64,000 nucleotides of DNA from Shouchella clausii (GTDB lineage: Bacteria > Bacillota > Bacilli > Bacillales > Bacillaceae_D). Numbering within the stretch: the stretch's first letter is position 1; every line of letters begins with the position of its first letter. Both the position numbers and the translations under genes were made by a program. The notes under the pieces are model-generated. The model made no database searches and was not told the DNA's origin. It saw nothing but the letters and a program-made list of their open reading frames with translations. Shown piece by piece: positions 1 to 8,632 of this stretch. The stretch spans positions 2,914,001-2,978,000 of the forward strand of contig NZ_CP019985.1 in NCBI RefSeq assembly GCF_002250115.1. Direction: 5' to 3'.

Positions 1-771
1 TACGACCAATTGATAAAAAAAGAAATCGTCTTAGTAGATGACATTTTAATCCCATTGCAGGATACGTACTATTTGACAGTGACGAATACGATTGGCAAAT
101 GGCAAGAGTTCAACGAGCGGACAGGGCATAGCCGTTACCCAGTTGTCGATGAGGCAATGAGGGTACAAGGAATGATTACAGCAAAGGATGTATTTGACAA
201 GCCTAAGCATTGGCTGATTGAAAAAGTGATGACTGGCGACCCGATAACGGTCAATGAGCGTACTTCTATAGCCGCCGTTGCCCATTTGATGGTTTGGCAA
301 GGGATTGAGTTGCTCCCTGTTGTCGACCAACAGCGAAAATTGATTGGCGTCGTTAGCCGCCAAGATGTATTGAAGGCCTTGCAAACAACGCAAAGGCAAC
401 CACATGTCGGAGAGACGATCGAAGAGATTGTGACAAGCCGGATGGAAGAAAAACGAAGTGGAAATGAGCTGCTTTTCACTTGTGACATTACCCCGCAAAT
501 GACTGACCATGTTGGAACCGTTTCTTACGGTGTGGTCATGACGTTGATGGTTGAAGCGGCAAGGCGAACGATGCGGAAGCACAAACGCGGGGATTTGGTG
601 CTAGAAAATGTCACGTTGTATTTTTTGAAGCCTGTACAAATTGATAGCCATATTTCCATCATGCCATCTATATTGGAAATTGGCCGAAAACATGGCAAGT
701 TTGATGTCGCCCTTTACCACGAAGGCGAACTTGTCGGAAAAGCAATGCTTACTGCCCAGTTGATTGAATAG
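1..771 (+). CDS. ytoI: CBS-domain/hotdog protein YtoI, 5' truncated by window edge
   Basis: The frame is open from base 1, so the first in-frame TTG at 10 is not a trustworthy start. What remains is a pair of CBS motifs (roughly residues 10-125) followed by a hotdog thioesterase-like domain (about 150-253). The B. subtilis counterpart is about 440 aa with an extra N-terminal DRTGG domain, so roughly 40% is probably missing upstream. CBS pairs usually bind adenine nucleotides; the substrate of the hotdog part is unknown. The position before ytpI and nrnA matches B. subtilis, which supports the name. The function is not established. Confidence 0.85.
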   Translation, partial: YDQLIKKEIVLVDDILIPLQDTYYLTVTNTIGKWQEFNERTGHSRYPVVDEAMRVQGMITAKDVFDKPKHWLIEKVMTGDPITVNERTSIAAVAHLMVWQGIELLPVVDQQRKLIGVVSRQDVLKALQTTQRQPHVGETIEEIVTSRMEEKRSGNELLFTCDITPQMTDHVGTVSYGVVMTLMVEAARRTMRKHKRGDLVLENVTLYFLKPVQIDSHISIMPSILEIGRKHGKFDVALYHEGELVGKAMLTAQLIE

Positions 772-774
772 TGA

Positions 775-795
775 AGCTTGCCAGTATGGCAAGCT
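775..795 (+). terminator. hairpin after ytoI, no T-tract
   Basis: AGCTTGCC and GGCAAGCT form an 8-bp stem around a 5-nt loop directly after the ytoI stop. No run of T follows, because the repeat element at 797 begins right after it. It may be a terminator separated from its T-tract by the element. Confidence 0.4.
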
Positions 796-796
796 C

Positions 797-863
797 CAGG
801 CTGTAGACAAACGCTCGCATTTCTTCGTGTCTCACCCGACTGACAAGCGTTGCGATCAGTCTG
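797..863 (-). repeat. CAGACTG element, short copy, inverted
   Basis: A 67-bp element beginning CAGGCTGTAGACAAACGC and ending CAGTCTG. Read on the minus strand it carries the family's right end (GCGAGCGTTTGTC then CAGCCTG). It lacks the ~55-bp middle part found in the full copies at 48391 and 55263. It lies between the converging ytoI and ytpI genes. Confidence 0.75.
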
Positions 864-874
864 AGTGATGTTGC

Positions 875-1159
875 CTAATCCAGTTGTGCTGCATAGTGTT
901 TATGAGCGCGAAACCCGTAAATAGCGTTAGCGAGGCCGAAGATGAGAAAGACGGCTCCGACAATGAGTTGGATGGCGGTGTAAAAAGAAAAAAAGGCTAA
1001 GTTAACGCCAAGGGCAGTCATCGTGGCGCCTAGAGCCAAGCGGGCCCGTGATTCGAGAATCCGTTTTTCAAGGGAATCTTGCAAACGGAAGGCACGGACA
1101 CGGGTAATTACATAAAACATAAATGCGGCAATCGCAATAATGATCAAAATACGGCCCAT
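875..1159 (-). CDS. ytpI: YtpI-like small membrane protein
   Basis: 94 aa, with hydrophobic segments at about residues 2-20, 42-62 and 65-85 and a basic stretch between the first two, so a small integral membrane protein. The ATG is preceded by a strong AGGAGG at good spacing. Its place between ytoI and nrnA, and its size, match B. subtilis YtpI (about 100 aa). No enzymatic motif is visible and the function is unknown. It converges with ytoI and is divergent from nrnA. Confidence 0.75.
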   Translation of the reverse strand: MGRILIIIAIAAFMFYVITRVRAFRLQDSLEKRILESRARLALGATMTALGVNLAFFSFYTAIQLIVGAVFLIFGLANAIYGFRAHKHYAAQLD

Positions 1160-1258
1160 ATAAACCTCCTGTTACGACTTGCATGACTAAATAAAGCGAT
1201 TTCTTTTATTGTATCGCGAATGGGAAGGTTTGACCAGCCGCACAAATAAGGAGGAACC

Positions 1259-2188
1259 ATGTTTTCGATCATCAGTGAACACATTCAAAAATATGAGACG
1301 ATTATTATACACCGTCATGTGCGGCCCGATCCTGACGCCCTCGGCTCACAGCTCGGGCTTAAAGCTTTGATAAAACAGGCGTTTCCTGAGAAAAAGGTCT
1401 ATGCTGTCGGTGAAGAGGAACCATCGCTGGCTTTTTTCGGGAAAATGGATACGATTGAAGATGATGTATACCAAGGGGCGCTTGTCATTGTTTGTGATAC
1501 CGCCAATACAGAGCGCATTAGCGACCAACGCTATAAATTAGGGGAAGTCGTTATCAAGTTTGACCATCACCCAAATGAAGAGCCATATGGCGATCTCGTT
1601 TATGTTGACACGACCGTTAGTTCCACAAGCGAGTTGGTCATTGCCTTTATAGAAGTAGCACGTGTATTCAAGCTGACAGAAGAGGCTGCTTTCTTGCTCT
1701 ATGGCGGCATTGTCGGCGATACAGGCCGTTTCCGCTTTCGCAACACGACCGCCGACACGCTCAGGAGAACAGCAACGCTACTTGAAACGGGATTTGACAG
1801 CAATGAATTTTATCGGAACTTGTACAAACGTTCATTGAACATGGTTCGCCTTGAAGGATACGTACTGCAAAACTTTGAAGTGATCCAAGGAAAGGTGGGC
1901 GTGATCAAGCTGACGGCAGAACAATTACACGGGTTTGGCGTTACAGCCAATGAGTCTTCATTGCTTGTCAATTGCTTTGCTGATGTGGAAGGGTTGGAAG
2001 CTTGGGCTTTCTTTGTCGAAGAATCAGAGACGAAAATCCGCTGCCGCTTACGGTCAAAATCAGTAGTGATAAATGAAATCGCTAAACGGCATGCTGGTGG
2101 TGGCCATCCAGTTGCAGCAGGGGCGACAGCCTACTCGTGGGAAGAAACAGAGGAAATTACGACTGAACTTGTTGAAGCTTGCACGTGA
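1259..2188 (+). CDS. nrnA: oligoribonuclease / pAp phosphatase NrnA (DHH family)
   Basis: 309 aa. It removes nucleotides from very short RNAs left by mRNA decay, and family members also dephosphorylate 3'-phosphoadenosine 5'-phosphate. Visible motifs are the H-x-x-PDPDALGS metal motif (residues 20-30), CD at 79-80, FDHH at 101-104 and the C-terminal DHHA1 signature HAGGGHPVAAGA near 280. These are the full DHH/DHHA1 set and the length is standard. An AGGAGG-type site precedes the ATG. The gene ends at a palindromic terminator shared with ytrI. Confidence 0.95.
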   Translation: MFSIISEHIQKYETIIIHRHVRPDPDALGSQLGLKALIKQAFPEKKVYAVGEEEPSLAFFGKMDTIEDDVYQGALVIVCDTANTERISDQRYKLGEVVIKFDHHPNEEPYGDLVYVDTTVSSTSELVIAFIEVARVFKLTEEAAFLLYGGIVGDTGRFRFRNTTADTLRRTATLLETGFDSNEFYRNLYKRSLNMVRLEGYVLQNFEVIQGKVGVIKLTAEQLHGFGVTANESSLLVNCFADVEGLEAWAFFVEESETKIRCRLRSKSVVINEIAKRHAGGGHPVAAGATAYSWEETEEITTELVEACT

Positions 2189-2200
2189 GAGAGGCAAGTA

Positions 2201-2230
2201 GCAAAAAACAGGCACGTGCCTGTTTTTTGC
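2201..2230. terminator. bidirectional terminator between nrnA and ytrI
   Basis: A perfect 30-bp palindrome with half-site GCAAAAAACAGGCAC. The stem is GC-rich in the centre and both strands end in a T-run, as expected for convergent genes. The loop must form by opening the central base pairs. Confidence 0.9.
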
Positions 2231-2241
2231 TATATAAGCGG

Positions 2242-2754
2242 TTAGCGAATGCTTTTTTCTTCAATAATTTCAACATTAAGCTCCATTTCCGTCATAGCAA
2301 AGAAGCTAATCGTTTTGACTCGGTATTCGTTGTTGTTGAGCGTGTATGTTTTATTTTCGACTGCGCTTAAGATCACTTCTTTTATGCTTGCGATTGTTTC
2401 GATGTTGGTTCCTTGCAAATGGCGCAGTTCCTTTAAAATTTGCTGTTTTAATTCATACACATTCAATTGGCTAAGGTGGTACTTGTCGCTATTCGTCAAG
2501 TTGACAGTCACGCTTTGGACAATTAGGTTCTTTAAGTTTTCCTCGTTATGCAACGTGATGTCGTTAATGAGCTGGTCATTCTTTGCTCGTAATTCATTGA
2601 TAATAATGCTCTGTTTGCCCATCTCATTATACAAGTGATCATACCGTTCGCCGTACTCAGCCAGAAAAAAGCCCCAACCAATCAATGTGCCAATAAGGAT
2701 ACCTGAAAAAAAGCGAAGCCAGCCTCGGTGTTTTCTGTAGTTTGGTATATACAT
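2242..2754 (-). CDS. ytrI: sporulation membrane protein YtrI
   Basis: 170 aa when started at the ATG at 2754. That codon overlaps the ytrH stop by one base (TAATG), which indicates translational coupling. A longer frame from 2811 exists but would run 57 bp into ytrH. One membrane segment lies near the N-terminus (about residues 14-32), then a coiled-coil-like stretch and a soluble tail. In B. subtilis, ytrH and ytrI are mother-cell sporulation genes needed for normal spore development. Neighbour order and topology support the assignment. Confidence 0.85.
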   Translation of the reverse strand: MYIPNYRKHRGWLRFFSGILIGTLIGWGFFLAEYGERYDHLYNEMGKQSIIINELRAKNDQLINDITLHNEENLKNLIVQSVTVNLTNSDKYHLSQLNVYELKQQILKELRHLQGTNIETIASIKEVILSAVENKTYTLNNNEYRVKTISFFAMTEMELNVEIIEEKSIR

Positions 2755-3089
2755 TAGACGGGGTCTCCAACAATCCACCGAAGTAAAATCGTTCCTGATT
2801 GGGCGCCGCAAAAAGCAACAAGCAGCATCGCTAGCGTTCGGTAAATGTCTTCATGGACGCCGCTGAACAAGCCCGTTTCAATTTTCGTGATCGCTTCAAA
2901 AGAGCCGCCAATCGCTGCGACAATTGCCCATATTTTTAAACTGTTGGAAAGGCTGTAAATTTCAATTAACACCGGTTTGCCGATTAAAAAAGCGCCAATG
3001 CCGCCAATTAGCGCTCCGCCGATCATCACGCCGAACGCAATAAAAAAGTTCATGACTAAATGCGCTAGCATTTCCTTTGTCAAAAGCAT
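2754..3089 (-). CDS. ytrH: sporulation membrane protein YtrH
   Basis: 111 aa, with three hydrophobic segments (about 10-38, 48-68 and 82-103), rich in Gly and Ala. It is the first gene of a two-gene unit with ytrI and divergent from dnaE. The start is preceded by GAGGTGAGC. In B. subtilis this gene is transcribed by sigma-E during sporulation. No convincing sigma-E promoter was found by eye in the 166-bp divergent gap. The biochemical role is unknown. Confidence 0.88.
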   Translation of the reverse strand: MLLTKEMLAHLVMNFFIAFGVMIGGALIGGIGAFLIGKPVLIEIYSLSNSLKIWAIVAAIGGSFEAITKIETGLFSGVHEDIYRTLAMLLVAFCGAQSGTILLRWIVGDPV

Positions 3090-3255
3090 AGGTTGCTCAC
3101 CTCGTCCAATAAAGCTTTACTTTCATATATAAGGCCGAGGGCGGGGAATTATGCAGGTCAATTGTGGACAAGTCTGGAAAGTTGCATAGGGCGCCCTTTT
3201 CCATTAAAGTCATTTTTATTAAGGATTGTAGCGAAAAATAAGAGGAAGTGGTTTC

Positions 3256-6200
3256 GTGGATGCCCTGATTACGAATGTTTACAGCGAATACAGCTTACTC
3301 CAGTCAACAAACCGGGTGGATGAGCTTGTACAAGCTGCTAAGGAAGCTGGCTACACAGCGCTTTCCCTTACAGATAGACATGTATTATATGGGGCTGTGC
3401 CTTTTTTTCAAAGCTGTAAGAAAGCAGGAATCAAGCCGCTGCTTGGCCTCGAAGTGACTGTCCGACTCGAGGAAAAGACAATACCGGTACGGATGGTCGC
3501 TAAAAATGAAGAAGGCTATCGCCAACTTGTTGCAAATAGTACATCGCTTGGCTTTCAAACAAAACAGGCGGCGATTGAGCTAGAAACATGGAAAGCAAAC
3601 AGCACCGCTTGTTTTATTTTTATCCCGAAAGAAGCCTTTATTGCGGCAAAAGGCAATTGGCTGCGCTTTTGGGAGCACCTAGCTGGCGGGCTTGAGGCGT
3701 TTATTGAGCTTGCAGGCGGCGAAAGCGACCACGAGTTCGCACAGTTTGCGAACGCCCACCAGATCCCGTGTGTGGCTGCTCCGCCGATCCGGTTTTTGCG
3801 CAAAGAGGATGCACCTGTTTACCAACTTGTGCGGGCGATAGGGGCAGGGACGACGACGACTCATCTTGAATTAGAAGAGGGCTGGCAACGCTTGTATCTG
3901 CCGACCGCAAACTCGCTGAAAGAACGTTTTCCCGAAAAAGCGCTTCTCCAGGCAAGGGCGCTTGCTGAAAAAGTCGCACCGTATTTGCCCGAAGAAAAGC
4001 CGCGGATACCTGCTTACGATGGGCTTACGGTCGAACAAGCAGACAAACGCTTAGAAACGTTATGTCGGCAAGGTTTGAAAGCACGATACAAGGCAGTGTC
4101 AATAGAGGCTGAAAGACGGTTGGAACATGAGTTAGCCATTATTGCAGAACGGGGGTATTCCTCGTATTTTTTAATTGTCGCTGACTTTGTCGGCTATGCC
4201 AAAAAATCAGGCATTTTAACAGGCCCAGGCAGGGGCTCGTCGGCTAGTTCCATCGTCGCTTATACGTTGTCCATTACCGACGTTGACCCACTAGCCCATG
4301 ATCTTTTATTCGAACGCTTTTTAAACCCTGAGCGTGCAAGTTTGCCTGATATCGATGTCGATTTTCCAGACTATCGTCGTGATGAAGTGATTGCTTATGT
4401 TAGAGAGCGGTTTGGCCATGATCGAGTTGCCCAAGTGTTAACGTTTGGCACGTTTGCAGCACGCGCTGCGATTCGCGACGTTGGAAAGGCGCTGTCGATC
4501 CGCCATACTTTTGTGGATCGCGTTGCGAAGTCGTTAACCCCTGCTTCTCTCAGCCTTAGCGAAGCACAGAAAAAAGGCGTCTTTCAAGGCCTTGAATCGC
4601 CTGAATTGGACGAGTTGCTTTTTTTCGCTAAGCAAATTGAAGGGTTGCCGAGGCACGCATCGACCCATGCTGCAGGGGTGATTATTAGCGACAAGCCACT
4701 CAACGATAAAACAGCGTTGCAGTTAGGGATCGACGGTCATGCAGTGACGCAAGCGGACATGGATAGTTTGGAGCGTCTAGGACTTGTGAAATTTGACTTT
4801 CTTGGGCTGCGCAATTTGACGTTGCTTGAACGGATGCTCAAAGTGATTGAACAAGAAGAGGGTGTCGCGCTAAACTTGCAGCACATCCCACTCAATGACA
4901 AAGCCACTTTCCAGTTGCTTCAACAAGGGAAATCAACGGGGATTTTCCAACTTGAGTCGGCAGGCATGAGGCAAGTGCTGAAACAGTTGCAGCCAAGCCA
5001 GTTTGAAGACATTGTTGCTACAAGTGCTCTTTATCGGCCAGGGCCAATGGCGTTTATTCCAGAATACATCCGTGGCAAACATGGGCACACGCAAGCGATT
5101 ATCCCCCATGAATCGCTGCGGCCAATTGTCGAGCCGACATTTGGCGTGCTCGTTTACCAAGAGCAAATTATGCAAGTGGTGCAGGCGACGGCCAATTATA
5201 GTTTAGCTGAAGCCGATTTGTTCCGGAGGGCCATTAGCAAAAAGCAACATGATGTCATCATTCAAGAAAAACGCCAATTTATTCACCGGGCAGTCGAAAA
5301 CGGATTTTTGCCCGAAGAGGCAGAGTCTATTTTTTCATTAATTGAGCGGTTTGCCAATTATGGCTTTCCTAAAAGCCATGCGACAGCTTACAGTTTTATT
5401 AGCTATTGGCTTGCTTATTTGCGTGTCCATTTTCCAGCTGCCTTTTTTGCTGCGCTCTTTTCCTCTGTTTGGCAAAATCACGAAAAATTGTATTCGTATA
5501 TAAACGAGGCGAAAAAAGAAGGCATTCATGTGCTGCCTCCGTCTGTTTGCAAAAGCGGTCTGCTATTTGAACTTGAAAATGGTCAAATTCGCTTTGGGCT
5601 TTTGCCAATCGCTGGAGTTAACGTCCAAGCGGTCAATGAAATCATAAGCAAGCGGGGAAAAAACAGCGACAGCAACTTGTTTATGTTTTACGCTCGTGTT
5701 GCCTCAACAGCTGTCAACCGTCGGGTAATGGAAGCTCTGATTAAAGCTGGGGCATTGGACGAGTTTGGCCAATCGCGAGCGACGCTGCTCGGCAATTTGG
5801 ATAAAGCAGAAGCTTTTGCTGAGCAAGTCCGTTCGTTTAAAGCATCTTCAGGGGGGCTGTTTACAATCAAGCCTGCCGTTCCAGCTTACTTGGATGTGAC
5901 GCCGTCTACGAAAATGGAAGATTTAGAAGGGGAGCGTGAAGTGCTTGGCTTTTATTTATCTGGCCACCCAATTGAAAATGAACTAGAGCGGCTAGAACCA
6001 TTCGGTCGTATCCCTTTAGCTGAATGTATCCCTTCAAGAAAAGCTGTTCGAATCGCCGGAATGGTCATCGATGTAAAAAAAATAGTAACGAAAAAAGGCG
6101 AAGCGATGGCCTTTTTGACACTGAGCGACGAATCGGGCGAGTGTAGTTGCGTAGCCTTCCCCCAAGCGTGGAAAGTATACGAAGGGCTGTTCGTCCCCCA

Positions 6201-6543
6201 CGCCTTAGTGTTTTTAGAAGGCGTATTAGAAGAACGGCAAGGAAAAACGCAGTTTATTATCCATAAAGCAGCTGATGTTTTGCAACTAAACAAGAACAAG
6301 AAAAAACAAACGCTCTATATTCGTCTAACGGCAGACAAAGATCAGCCGACACGCCTGAGCGACTTAAAATATGTGCTAAGCCAAGATGTCGGTTCGACAC
6401 AAGTGATTCTTTACAGAGAAAAAGAACAGGCGCGAACCCGCCTTGCAGATGAATACAGCGTCGCCCCAACAAGGAAGACGCTTCAGTTATTAAAACAAAT
6501 GTTTGGCGAAGAGAATATTGTGCTAAAAAGCGACGAAGAGTAA
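3256..6543 (+). CDS. dnaE: DNA polymerase III alpha subunit DnaE
   Basis: 1095 aa, GTG start after AAGAGGAAG. This is the error-prone replicative polymerase that extends RNA primers before handing over to PolC, so it acts mainly on the lagging strand. Features in order: an N-terminal PHP domain (about 1-280), the polymerase palm with PDIDVDFPD at about 364-372 carrying the catalytic Asp residues, fingers, tandem helix-hairpin-helix, and a C-terminal OB fold (about 940-1015). There is no embedded exonuclease, which separates it from PolC. Length is close to B. subtilis DnaE (1115 aa). Confidence 0.97.
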   Translation: MDALITNVYSEYSLLQSTNRVDELVQAAKEAGYTALSLTDRHVLYGAVPFFQSCKKAGIKPLLGLEVTVRLEEKTIPVRMVAKNEEGYRQLVANSTSLGFQTKQAAIELETWKANSTACFIFIPKEAFIAAKGNWLRFWEHLAGGLEAFIELAGGESDHEFAQFANAHQIPCVAAPPIRFLRKEDAPVYQLVRAIGAGTTTTHLELEEGWQRLYLPTANSLKERFPEKALLQARALAEKVAPYLPEEKPRIPAYDGLTVEQADKRLETLCRQGLKARYKAVSIEAERRLEHELAIIAERGYSSYFLIVADFVGYAKKSGILTGPGRGSSASSIVAYTLSITDVDPLAHDLLFERFLNPERASLPDIDVDFPDYRRDEVIAYVRERFGHDRVAQVLTFGTFAARAAIRDVGKALSIRHTFVDRVAKSLTPASLSLSEAQKKGVFQGLESPELDELLFFAKQIEGLPRHASTHAAGVIISDKPLNDKTALQLGIDGHAVTQADMDSLERLGLVKFDFLGLRNLTLLERMLKVIEQEEGVALNLQHIPLNDKATFQLLQQGKSTGIFQLESAGMRQVLKQLQPSQFEDIVATSALYRPGPMAFIPEYIRGKHGHTQAIIPHESLRPIVEPTFGVLVYQEQIMQVVQATANYSLAEADLFRRAISKKQHDVIIQEKRQFIHRAVENGFLPEEAESIFSLIERFANYGFPKSHATAYSFISYWLAYLRVHFPAAFFAALFSSVWQNHEKLYSYINEAKKEGIHVLPPSVCKSGLLFELENGQIRFGLLPIAGVNVQAVNEIISKRGKNSDSNLFMFYARVASTAVNRRVMEALIKAGALDEFGQSRATLLGNLDKAEAFAEQVRSFKASSGGLFTIKPAVPAYLDVTPSTKMEDLEGEREVLGFYLSGHPIENELERLEPFGRIPLAECIPSRKAVRIAGMVIDVKKIVTKKGEAMAFLTLSDESGECSCVAFPQAWKVYEGLFVPHALVFLEGVLEERQGKTQFIIHKAADVLQLNKNKKKQTLYIRLTADKDQPTRLSDLKYVLSQDVGSTQVILYREKEQARTRLADEYSVAPTRKTLQLLKQMFGEENIVLKSDEE

Positions 6544-6592
6544 AGAGAGCCCACCCAAATCAAGATTTTTACGGGAAACCTTTCGCTACCTA

Positions 6593-6621
6593 TTGGCGTT
6601 TGGACAGGAGTTGTTTATAAT
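6593..6621 (+). promoter_or_regulatory. sigma-A promoter for malic enzyme
   Basis: TTGGCG at 6593-6598, 17-bp spacer, TATAAT at 6616-6621; a perfect -10 and a four-of-six -35. It lies 58 bp before the GTG start. Confidence 0.7.
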
Positions 6622-6678
6622 AGGGAGCGTAGAATTGAGTGGTCTGACCAGTGAGCAAAACGAAAAGGAGAGAGATAC

Positions 6679-7911
6679 GTGCCAACGACGAGAGAAGAAG
6701 CGCTTCACATGCACCGGATAAACCAAGGAAAACTAGAATCAAAAGCGAAAGTCCCAGTAAAGGATGCCAGAGACTTAAGCTTAGCCTATTCCCCAGGTGT
6801 AGCCGAACCGTGCAAAGAAATTTTTGAAGATGTTGAAACGGTGTATGAGTACACGATGAAAGGGAATATGGTTGCTGTCGTCAGCAATGGCACAGCCGTA
6901 CTTGGCCTCGGCAACATTGGCCCTGAAGCTTCCCTCCCTGTTATGGAAGGAAAAGCGGTTTTATTTAAGTCGTTTGCCGGAGTAGATGCTTTTCCAATTT
7001 GCCTCCGTTCGAATGATGTCGATGAAATTGTCAATACGGTGAAGTTGCTTGAGCCGACGTTCGGCGGTGTCAACTTAGAAGATATTGCGGCGCCAGACTG
7101 CTTTGTAATTGAAGAGCGGCTAAAAAAGGAGACAAATATTCCAATTTTCCACGATGACCAGCATGGGACAGCGATTGTTACCCTTGCAGGCTTAATCAAC
7201 GCTCTTAAAATCAGCGGCAAAAAACTGTCAGAAATCAAAGTCGTCGCTAATGGCGCAGGAGCTGCTGGGATCGCCATCATTAAATTGATGCTCCGCATGG
7301 GTGTGCGCAACATTATTATGTGCGATACGAAAGGCGCTATCTATGAAGGACGCCCATACGGGATGAATGCAGTCAAAGAAACGGTTGCAAAACGGACAAA
7401 CATGAATAAAGAAGAAGGCAAGCTTGAAGATGTCATTAAAGGGGCCGACGTGTTTATCGGTGTATCCGTTGAAGGGGCAGTCACAAAAGAAATGGTTGAA
7501 AGCATGAATGACAACCCGATTATTTTTGCCATGGCCAACCCTGTTCCAGAAATTATGCCAGAAGATGCGAAAGCAGCAGGTGCTTCGGTTATTGGTACAG
7601 GTCGTTCTGACTTCCCGAACCAAGTGAATAATGTTTTGGCTTTTCCAGGAATTTTCCGCGGAGCGCTAGATGCCCGTGCTACCCATATTAACGAAGAGAT
7701 GAAAGTGGCGGCTGTTTATGCAATTGCCAATTTAGTTTCTGAAGAAGAATTGTCTGTTGATTATGTGATCCCGGCGCCATTTGACTCTCGCGTTGCCCCA
7801 GCAGTAGCGGCGGCAGTAGCTAAAAAAGCGATGGAAACAGGAGTTGCCCGCGTAAAAGTAGACCCGGAAGAAGTAGCTGAAAAAACACGGAAATTAGCGA
7901 TTATTGATTGA
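6679..7911 (+). CDS. ytsJ: NAD(P)-dependent malic enzyme
   Basis: 410 aa. It oxidatively decarboxylates malate to pyruvate, supplying NADPH and pyruvate. The GTG start follows AAGGAGAG. The N-terminal malic domain carries SPGVAEPC and DDQHGTAIV motifs. The NAD(P)-binding domain has NGAGAAGIAI at about 191-200. The ~400-aa length is that of the short bacterial malic enzymes, not the 560-aa MaeA/MalS type. In B. subtilis YtsJ sits at the same locus before accD and prefers NADP; cofactor choice here is inferred. Confidence 0.92.
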   Translation: MPTTREEALHMHRINQGKLESKAKVPVKDARDLSLAYSPGVAEPCKEIFEDVETVYEYTMKGNMVAVVSNGTAVLGLGNIGPEASLPVMEGKAVLFKSFAGVDAFPICLRSNDVDEIVNTVKLLEPTFGGVNLEDIAAPDCFVIEERLKKETNIPIFHDDQHGTAIVTLAGLINALKISGKKLSEIKVVANGAGAAGIAIIKLMLRMGVRNIIMCDTKGAIYEGRPYGMNAVKETVAKRTNMNKEEGKLEDVIKGADVFIGVSVEGAVTKEMVESMNDNPIIFAMANPVPEIMPEDAKAAGASVIGTGRSDFPNQVNNVLAFPGIFRGALDARATHINEEMKVAAVYAIANLVSEEELSVDYVIPAPFDSRVAPAVAAAVAKKAMETGVARVKVDPEEVAEKTRKLAIID

Positions 7912-7926
7912 TTGGGCGCGTGAAAA

Positions 7927-8592
7927 ATGGCAGCTGACCAGCCAAAAAGGTATATAGAAATCATTCGGGCCGTAAGTGAAATGATTCAAAACGATGGCTT
8001 AAAAAGTGGCGATAAGCTTCCTTCTGAACGAGAACTCAGCGACCGGCTTGATGTCGGTCGCTCCTCTATTCGCGAAGCCTTACGCGGCCTTGAGCTCCTC
8101 GACCTTATAGAAACAAGAAGAGGCGAAGGCACGTTTATGAAGGCGACGTCAAGCTATAAATTGGTCGACCTCTTGCTGTCTTTTGTCCTAAAAGACGAGC
8201 AGGCGAGGAAGGATTTGACTGAGACAAGGCGAATTATAGAGTTGGAAGCATTAAAACTCGCATGTGAGCGAATAACAGACGAACAAATTAGGAAGCTCGA
8301 CACATTGATTTTACGTTCCAAAAAAGAGTGGAACCAAGGAGACTTTCCTGTAGAAGAAGACTATCGTTTTCATAAAACGATTGTAAAATCATGCCAAAAC
8401 GTCCTGCTGTTCCACATTTGGAAATCACTCGTTGCTTTTAATAAAGAAGCGATCAAGGAATCCCTTGAACGGAGCGGCCGTCCTCCTATATCGATAAAAG
8501 AACACGAGCAAATTGTGGAGGCGTTAAAGAAGCGTGATAGTGAGCAGGCGCTAAAAGCGATGCGTCTTCATTTGCAAAATAGCCGATTTTAA
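7927..8592 (+). CDS. GntR-family regulator (FadR/FCD subfamily)
   Basis: 221 aa. The N-terminal winged helix-turn-helix (about 8-72) has the GntR signature [11 protein letters not shown]...[11 protein letters not shown]. The C-terminal alpha-helical FCD domain (about 90-215) has Asp/His candidates for a metal-bound carboxylate ligand. It starts 15 bp after the malic-enzyme stop and ends 40 bp before accD, so it is probably co-transcribed. FCD members such as LldR and PdhR sense lactate, pyruvate or related acids. The neighbours suggest a link between malate/pyruvate and fatty-acid precursor supply, but target and ligand are unknown. The ribosome site is weak (GCGTGAAAA). Confidence 0.85.
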   Translation: MAADQPKRYIEIIRAVSEMIQNDGLKSGDKLPSERELSDRLDVGRSSIREALRGLELLDLIETRRGEGTFMKATSSYKLVDLLLSFVLKDEQARKDLTETRRIIELEALKLACERITDEQIRKLDTLILRSKKEWNQGDFPVEEDYRFHKTIVKSCQNVLLFHIWKSLVAFNKEAIKESLERSGRPPISIKEHEQIVEALKKRDSEQALKAMRLHLQNSRF

Positions 8593-8632
8593 GCAAGGTG
8601 CCGGCTTTAGCATCAAGTTAGGAGCGAATATC

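Noticed and set aside
46-582. 178-aa minus-strand frame opposite ytoI
   Set aside because: Composition is that of an antisense shadow; no start signals, and the plus strand codes for recognisable CBS and hotdog domains.
2179-2638. Plus-strand frames (63 and 129 aa) over ytrI
   Set aside because: Antisense shadows of ytrI; the minus-strand gene has coupling with ytrH and a family match.
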